NCBI GenBank assembly: GCA_031763025.1
Contig: JASSKH010000024.1
Coordinates: 10,190,087 to 10,254,086, forward strand
Length of the DNA: 64,000 nucleotides
Direction of reading: 5' to 3'
DNA from: Macrocystis pyrifera
Taxonomy: Eukaryota > Sar > Phaeophyceae > Laminariales > Laminariaceae
Shown in pieces: positions 57,019-64,000 of this stretch. Below the pieces are notes generated by a model that had not been told where the DNA came from, searched no databases, and saw nothing but the letters and a program-made list of their open reading frames with translations. Every line of letters begins with the position of its first letter. Position 1 is the stretch's first letter. A program made the translations under genes and the position numbers.

Positions 57019-57736
57019 CGCGCGCGCCCTGACGGAAGTTTTCGGGAACGTTTGCGGTATGATTCGCGTATCTCGTCCAGAAGCAATAAGTTAGGGCACC
57101 GTAATAACCTTAGCGCTGTGCCAACGAGAGCAACCACGGCAATTTGTAGCGTTTTCGCCTCTCGGCATGAAACCATGGAACCAATCGGGCGTCTCCCTTT
57201 TTTTTTAAAGCTCTCACACCCTTGAGGATCTTGCTTGGTTTCGCGATGTCGCCACGAGCTTTCATCTCCAATGGAAACGGCGGTGTCGGACGCCTTAATC
57301 ACTCCATTGCGAAAATATTAATATTGACAACGGTAGCCAAGGCGACTGGGATGCCGAGCTCCCTTCCTTAGGATTAACTTGTAACAAGCGCTCGGTTCGC
57401 CCCTGTCAGGGTCCACCTCAAGGTCGAGTTCCCTGCCTCTCGCTTACTACTTCTCAACACGCGGGCATTGGCCGAAACCAGAACTTGAGTCGTGATCAGC
57501 TCGCGATTCGAGAGCTCACGGCGGATCGTCAGTCAGTGGCTCACGTACGGCTTGGTTCCCCAACAAAGTACTCACGATTCTAGCGTGACTAATTTGGATC
57601 CCGAGCGTATTGGCGTTATTATGCGAAAGCGTCCAGATTCACCGCCGCCGATTGAGTGTGGGTATCCAACATGGGCTGTCATCAGGATGATGGCCGGCAC
57701 AGGCGCGATAATGTGTCGAGGTTTAGATTTCTAGGG

Positions 57737-57985
57737 TAATCATTAATGTCCTCACGGTTGCCGGCTCCTCTTCTTCGGACGGAACCCCGAACGGCTTCCT
57801 TCTTGCCGCAAGGTTATATACATACTGTATGGATGTCCCCTGGGGCATGCCCGGCGAGAACGGGCATCGCATGGTCTCGGTGTTTCACTGCGAGCCCTGT
57901 GGTAGTTGTCGCGAAAGTGACGATATACCGGAGTATCCGTCCACCAGATGGACTCATCATTCCCCTGTGTCGAGTGCGTCTTGAA
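57737..57985 (+). CDS. Coding-like segment, unknown
   Basis: After an acceptor-like gatttctag at about 57735 the plus frame reads VIINVLTVAGSSSSDGTPNG, FLLAARLYTYCMDVPWGMPG and ENGHRMVSVFHCEPCGSCRE, stopping at TGA 57983-57985. Cys pairs (CEPCGSC) are notable. The minus strand is also open (57752-58174). Not recognised. Confidence 0.25.
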
Positions 57986-57999
57986 CGACTTTACTGAGA

Positions 58000-60900
58000 A
58001 GTCCACACCGGACCACGGCACACAATGGAATAACGTGTAGCAGGGATTCCGACGTCCCAACGAGCTCCTCAATGTCGTGGGTGCGAGGGGTTCGTCCAGT
58101 CCTGAACTGCAGTACACAAACGGATAATCCAGGTGTCTTAACTGTATACTTCGATGAATTTCAAGCTTCGACAATGATTTTCATGAGATATTGTCACCCA
58201 GGGTAGTATAGTCTCCGACCTACATCCCTCGCGAGGCCATACACCCCGTAACATTCGAGCTTGAAACATCACACGCAGCTCGTCAAAATGATTTTACACT
58301 ACATTTCCGATCTCACAGCTGAGGTGTCATAAGAATTTTTCTTTGATAAAAATATCAACCGCTCATGTACGACCCCACGAGGTAGCCTAAGTGACCTGGA
58401 AAATTTGGACTGTTGATAGCGACTCAGGTTACGAAGTGGTGCTCCTTTTATCACGTCGGCTCCTTCGAGATTTGGATCTCCTCGGGTGTAACTTTCCCCT
58501 GGCGATGTTCGGGGACGACGTGTATATATGAATAGGGGCACGCAACGGGACGAGGATTTTTTGTTTTGTTTTTTTCAGGGCGTACTGCATGTATTTCGTG
58601 TTTCGGCATGACCTACGAGTACTGTGTGTGATTGCTCGGTCTGATGAGAGAGAGGTACTGCAATAAAGAGGTGGAACAACCGATATCTCCAAGAGCCATT
58701 TGCAGCAAGAGTGAAGGAGAACAGAGTAGAGAGTTGTAATCATGCCGATTAGTCTATCAGGTCGAGCTCGCGCCTCCATCTTCGTTGTAGAGCTTGCAGG
58801 ACCACGCTTTGTGATCCAGCCTTCGTAAATGTACTCCCTCTTGTCTGAGATGGAGATCCAAAGAGCTTTAGGATCAAGTGTGCACCCCTCGTTAGCCTGA
58901 TAAAAACCAGACAGTGTTGCACTCGACGGTCATATTTCAGCCATTGCAGATGAATGCATATGGTGTGTTTGTCGTATACCAGGTATACATACATATATCA
59001 CGTACATCACGAAGAACAGAGGAGGTCACACACAAAAGGCCTGCACGATATGTAGCAAATACATCAAGACTTGAGCATCAAGAACCCGAGTATCAGGCCT
59101 GGGCTGGATCTCTGCTGATCTGCCACACATACATAGAGGGAGCATACTATCGTCACCAAGCATTGTTTACACAACAACAGCTTGCGAGTTCGTTGCGTAC
59201 GAAAACTGTCAGATTTCAATTTTGGAAGACAACTACGTAGACACTATCAATAAACGTACCTACAGTTAGTAATAAGTACGACAACCAAAACTACGTGAGG
59301 CTACATCCTGGGTTACTGTATAAAATAAGTAGTACCACGCGCGATTCAAGATGCAGAGATCGTTACATAAGGTGCGCCAAATAAGGCCTGCTTTATTTGC
59401 GCCTTAACCCCCGGAGTTCAGGTGAGACAGCGGAGGCTTGACAGAGACATCGTCTGTAAAAAATAGTTGATTGAGCGAGCTACGGTATGTTCCCCGTGCA
59501 AGTTGAAGCGTGACGGCTTTCAAGACGAAACAAAAAAAATGTCCCGTCACGCCGCTACAACACTACAACGTTACGATCGACAGCCGTCAACTTCTAGGAA
59601 ATTGTGCCGAAATGAGTCGCGAACTGCAACGAGTTTAGGCGCGACATATTTAGAATGCGTCGGAGGTCGGAGAAAGTACTCACTACATACATACGCAATA
59701 CGTGCAATCGATCAAGAAAAACAAAAGCGGAGAAATCGGGAGAAACCTAGAAACAAAATGGTAAAAGAAAATTTAAATAGCAATTAAGTTAACATTTGAA
59801 GTGTTTGTACAAAAACGCAAGGGCGCGCCCCACACGCGCTACAAAAAATGTTCGAAGCCTGAACCTCGAGTATCGCGGTGGACGACAAAACTGCATGCAA
59901 AAACATACCTGGTACAAGAACAGGGTATACGTCTAGACTATAGAGCTATCCATATGCTACGTGTACGGTTTCACGATCACTACGAGTACATGTACCGGGT
60001 GCATCCTTCTAGACGCAAAGCATAGATCAATCATCGATCAATCAACAAAAAAAACGTGACTGCGATTACAGGACCAGGGTTTCCCACGTAGCATGCATAC
60101 CGTGGAGGTCTCGAGCCGCAACAAATAAAATCAGCTGGCCGCTCCAAGCAAAAAACAAAACTGTTGCTCAACAAGTCGTCACCGGAAAGAAAATAACACG
60201 ACACGCACATCTCGGTATATCGAAGCTACATACTGTGGTAAACAACCTGTGCCAGATATTACTAGTTTTCTGAGGAACTGGATTATGAATACAACTAGGA
60301 CAAAAAATACGACTCTCCCCCGTATCAACAGCCTCCCGTGAGGAAACGAAACAGTGCGGACCTTGCCTTTCACACAAGCAAAGAGTGCGTACGATGTGTC
60401 TCGCGCAGTAGAAGCAGTCAACAAGTGAGGGGGGCCTCCGAAGCCCACATCCCTTTCGGCACCAGCAAGAAGAGCGTCGAAGCGAGCTACATCAACACGA
60501 CAGCAACAACAAACTCGAACGCTACACAAATAAAGCTGGAAAGGCAGGCACACCACCCCTTTCTGGGGGCGGGAGGTACGTATGCCTCCGCAAAGACAAA
60601 GAGCAAAACATGCAAAGTCATTAACATGCACAAAACGAAAAAAATGCAAAAAGAGATAGACGAGAAAAAAACGCATGCAATGCCTGGTCCGCAGACTGCC
60701 TGTCTACGTCATCTACGGGCTGAACTACTTCCCGAGCCTCATCGTGTGCTCAAGCAAGCAAGCGAAATCTACTGTTCCGTGAAGCAATCACTCACGTACC
60801 CCAAATCCTTACCGAAAAAATGTGGTTGTAGAAACCACCTTACGGAGTCTCCTTTACAGGCCCACTACACATTATCATCGTATGTGTGGAGTTTGCCTCC

Positions 60901-61700
60901 AGTGTGCTTGCTACCAGTGCTTGAATACTCGTTAGTATGCCTACAGCCAGCAACAACATGCGAAAACGCGTCCATCTCGTATTCGAATGCTTTCACTGGA
61001 GGACACTGATCTGTCAAGCCCGCAACAGTCAAGCCCACAAGAAAGCATGCAACCACTATCAACCGCCCCAACTACCAACGGCGAGACAGAACAAGGCGGA
61101 GCCTAAAGCGCCACGCGTCGTCGCCTCGCCTCTATACCCGTCCTACGGAGACCCAAGGAGACTACCTCGGTTTTTTTACCCGTGGGCGTCGGCGGCGACA
61201 GTAGTGCAACCAACCAACAAAAGCGCGACAGTGGTAGCCGCCGGCGACCGTGCTGTACGCCGCAACTTCTCCGGTCAATATCCAATAACTGGGCGTGAAC
61301 TGCCGTGCAAGTCAAGCCGCGCATGCCCACCTTGACCAATCAACATCGGCAAACATACGCCACTGTTTACAACCTTCACGATCTGTTCTTCCCTTCACAA
61401 TTCATGAAAAAAACAATGCACCCCACGCGCATGACGACGAGCCTGGTGCTTGGCTAGCGCACGCAACGTCCTCCCGTTCCTAGAGGGGTCGAGAGAAGAA
61501 GGTTGGGGCACAGGAACAAGGGAGGGCGGTAGAGGAAGCCTCGCTGAGTGTCGACCGCTGATAAAGTTAAGGGTAATGTCATAGATGCGGCGCCAGCGTC
61601 GAGGTCAGAGGAACTATGTCGCATGAAAAGCATGCGAAGCAGCTACCGCCGGCACCATCGAAGTTGACGTTTCCGTCGACATGTTCGCACGCTATCTATC
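58000..61700. other. Intergenic, no supported gene
   Basis: Contains TACCWGGTA at 58976 and 59908 and a 40-base fold-back at 59368-59407 (AAGGTGCGCCAAATAA facing TTATTTGCGCCTT). Open frames at 59467-59787 (106 residues, TTG start) and 60338-61009 (223 residues, GTG start) have no domain, and parts are low-complexity. Confidence 0.4.
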
Positions 61701-61780
61701 GGGCAAGTTTCGACTCAAGTACACGTACCAACCCTTCGTGCTGTTGAATAACAGTCGCCGCAAAGGATGTCTGACGCACC

Positions 61781-63207
61781 TTAAGCGGCAACGTCGTAAA
61801 CCGAGTGAACCTCGCTCGCCGCGCCCTTGAGCGAGTCGAGGAAGGATAAGGACAAGATCCCCTGAGTGTAGTCAAAATCCTTTAGCTGCACGACCTGGAG
61901 GTAGGCATTTTCGCCTCCTCGGAAAACTGCCGCGAAGTGAGTGGGCGCCTGAGGGTTAGCGGTAAGGACAGACAACAGGCGCGGGGACAACAGCATCGGC
62001 CGGAGGTAAGGTCGTGCATTCGAGAGGATGCGCCGATCGCCGTCGCTTTTAAGGGCGAAAAAATGTCGGTTAGGGTTGGGAAGGATAGACTGCATACAGC
62101 GCGCATTGCGCGATTGGGCGTGCATGCGACTGCTGATCTTTCGACGTCGAGTGTCGTAAAAGCCTCGTCAGGTTTGCGATGTATACATACAAACATTTTG
62201 AAGTTTTTGCCGCAAAAGCCTCATCAAGGCGTGAGTGCTTATTTATATGCAGAGAGGCTAGCGGACCCCGGCTGGCTCAACGCAAGCTTACCGTCGGCCT
62301 TCGGAAGTACTTGTCTGTTCCGGGCGAGCCAGTCCCCTTAAAGTCGTAGACCGTGGTGAACAACATGTCGTCGTATTTATTCCCGATCACAGCCTCCACG
62401 ATATCAAACTCCCCGCAGCCCCCGTTGCCGCCCATGCCTCGGCAGTTGCACCCGTACTGCGCAGTGCGTAACACCTGCAACACAGAGTAAAAGATATCAC
62501 GGGTGAAGTTGCAAAAAAAACATCGTCAAAGCCCGCGTTTGATTCGAACACTGCTGTCGAGTAGGTATTCGTCTTCGAGCGTTGTTGGATTTTAATAGTT
62601 TTTTACAAGCGAAGCGCGTTGCTAATTTACACGGCAGTCTAAAATGTAGGGAATGCCTCAATGCTTTACTTTTCACCTGGGTCAAGCCGGAGGCGCTACG
62701 GAAGGCCTAAAGCTGGAGGTCCGTACCGTCCGACCGAACATCTCTGTTTTTATTTTTATTTTTTTCTTGTACGCTCCACCAGCGCACAGAGTTGACGGCA
62801 ACTACGCACACACATCCACCAGAGCGAGTTTCTGGCGAAAGCTACGAACCCTCTTTCCTATCTACCTTGTTTCATACCATGATTTAGTTTTAGCTCGCTG
62901 GACTGAAGACGGCGGATGAAAAAAAAGAGGCTTTCCTAATTTCCAGGCGAGCGCTACGTACTCTCTAATGTACCTGGTACGTTGTTTCATGCAGTGATTT
63001 TAGTTATAGATCGCTGGACGGTAAGACGGCGAACGGAACAAATACGCCTCGCTCACCTTATCGTTGAGGGCCCAGACGGCGGGCCTGTTGTGGGTGCACT
63101 CACTGAAGCCCTCGGTGCCACAATGCGGCATGTCCGCTTCGAACACCATCACTTTCGTGCCTTCCCCGTCGCCCTTCCAGCCTTCCATCCCCGTGTTGCG
63201 GTAAAAT
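61781..63207 (-). CDS. GH16/TOS1-like cell-wall glycosidase (3' part, at least three exons)
   Basis: Minus-strand exons 63207-63057, 62474-62292 and 61948-61781 join in phase (one base, then 0, 0). Signals: acceptor tcatcctcgcag; donor AAG|GTGAGC; acceptor ttttactctgtgttgcag; donor ACG|GTAAGC; acceptor cgctaaccctcag. Stop is TAA at 61781-61783. Exon a reads YRNTGMEGWKGDGEGTKVMV, FEADMPHCGT and RPAVWALNDK. Exon b reads CNCRGMGGNGGCGEFDIVEA, FTTVYDFKGTGSPGTDKYFR and RP. Exon c reads THFAAVFRGGENAYLQVVQL, KDFDYTQGILSLSFLDSLKG. GEFDIVE fits the E-x-D-x-x-E catalytic signature of GH16 beta-glucanases. The Cys-rich CGEFD, MP.. nP-A-W-x-LN and YFxRPT order matches my memory of the TOS1-like (PF10287) family of fungal and oomycete wall proteins. 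It probably acts outside the cell on beta-glucan. The N-terminal exons and signal peptide are missing, likely beyond or near the window edge. Confidence 0.65.
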
Positions 63208-63299
63208 CTGCGAGGATGAAGCGAGTGCACCACCGACCACATAAACCATATTACGTGAGTTTCTGTCCGAAAAACGGAATTTCTCTCGGCCAAGGTGAA

Positions 63300-64000
63300 G
63301 GTTGTTTTCTTGGCCAAAACCGCCTCCTCTTTCAGTAAGCCTCATATACCATATACTTCTATAAGAACATACCTGGTACAAGTTACGTACTTCTTGTGTT
63401 GTGCTTTTTACTAGATCGTACTTATCAGGTACGACTCCATGTGTAGCTACTAATAGCTACCTACGTACCAGTTATTGTGTTGCAGTACTACTGTGTAATA
63501 TCGTACCATCACTTGGGTTGGTTTGTCTCCGATGGCGGGGTTTTTTAGTACCTGCGATTATTTTAAGGTACAAAAAAGCTTTGTTAGCTCCGACCGTACA
63601 AAGAAGCCAGACTATACACTAAACGATTACGCGCTTCGCACATTATCGTTCCCGGTACGCCCAGCTGTAACGGGGGAGGTGTAGAAGATGTGAAGCATTG
63701 TATACCCAGTAGATCCGGCTGGGCAACGCCATCCCGAAAAAAGTGCATCGCGTCACGAAGCCAGGATGGCAACACAACTTGCATCAAAGGCGTCTGGAGA
63801 CAGCACTGTCACCCCTGGACATGGCAGCAAATTTCCCTTCATTGCCTAGACATCAAATTGAACCAAGCGGTCCTTATAATTACGCCCGAGTGGTAGGTTT
63901 GAGTGTGGAACACTCGGCCCTACAACCTTGACAGTGCACGTGTTTTCCCGTTAGACAGATGGACCGACAGATCTCCTGGCGTACAACTCTTGGTATTCAT
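63300..64000. other. Upstream of the glycosidase exons; no further exon assigned
   Basis: Contains TACCWGGTA at 63370, GTACGTA-type words and copy 2 of the 40-bp dispersed repeat (63908-63950). A minus frame at 63584-63787 follows a gcccag acceptor-like site but does not resemble the expected N-terminal part. Confidence 0.35.
63908..63950 (+). repeat. Dispersed 40-bp repeat, copy 2
   Basis: GGAACACTCGGCCCTACA then ACCTTGACAGTGCACGTG, matching 25609-25650. Confidence 0.7.

Noticed and set aside
60338-61009. 223-residue plus-strand frame
   Set aside because: No ATG at the start, patchy Lys/Ser-rich composition, no domain, and overlapping open frames on the other strand.

Overview
The window looks like nuclear DNA of a large-genome eukaryotic alga. 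A brown alga or close stramenopile relative is my best guess, but that is inference. The reasons are few genes in 64 kb, long introns of several hundred bases to 2 kb, a 22-residue FNIP-repeat protein, a cell-wall glucanase-type gene, a degenerate non-LTR retrotransposon, several inverted-repeat elements, and much CAG/CTG- and TAC/GTA-rich sequence. There are no bacterial operons, rRNA genes or intact tRNA genes. Most real exons are shorter than 200 bases, so long open frames are a poor guide. I assembled genes from splice signals and phase.

Layout. 0.8-1.75 kb: a TLC-domain membrane protein (+). 6.8-11.4 kb: a five-exon gene (+) that I read as mitochondrial ribosomal protein mL45 (MRPL45, Tim44-like fold). 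Its first intron holds a tandem duplication of about 0.5 kb. 11.5-13.5 kb: three different tandem-repeat blocks. 14.1-15.5 kb: an FNIP-repeat exon (-). 17.7-19.7 kb: a candidate exon (+) and the 5' end of an unidentified spliced gene (-). 20-37 kb: mainly repeats, including two copies of a 0.23-kb inverted-repeat element, a GC-rich repeat pair, a pogo-like 1.83-kb element, a family of 0.1-kb MITEs and CAG-rich repeats, with a few coding-like open segments. 38.1-41.9 kb: an RTE-type LINE (-), broken by frameshifts. 43.9-44.7 kb: two tRNA-derived units in near-perfect head-to-head inversion. 45.1-47.1 kb: coding-like exons of unknown genes. 47.4-49.3 kb: a 1.9-kb block bounded by the MITE termini. 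52.45-52.92 kb: a long AGT microsatellite. 54.9-55.4 kb: a diverged tandem repeat. 61.8-63.2 kb: the 3' part of a spliced GH16/TOS1-like cell-wall glycosidase gene (-).

The most unusual signal belongs to no gene. The 9-base palindrome TACCWGGTA occurs at least 19 times exactly, where about 0.5 would be expected by chance. A second 9-mer, ACAGCAGTA/TACTGCTGT, is similarly abundant. In two places where a repeat copy with the palindrome can be compared with a copy without it, the motif appears as extra inserted bases. No shared pathway links the recognisable genes; they look like independent housekeeping or surface genes separated by repeat-rich DNA.
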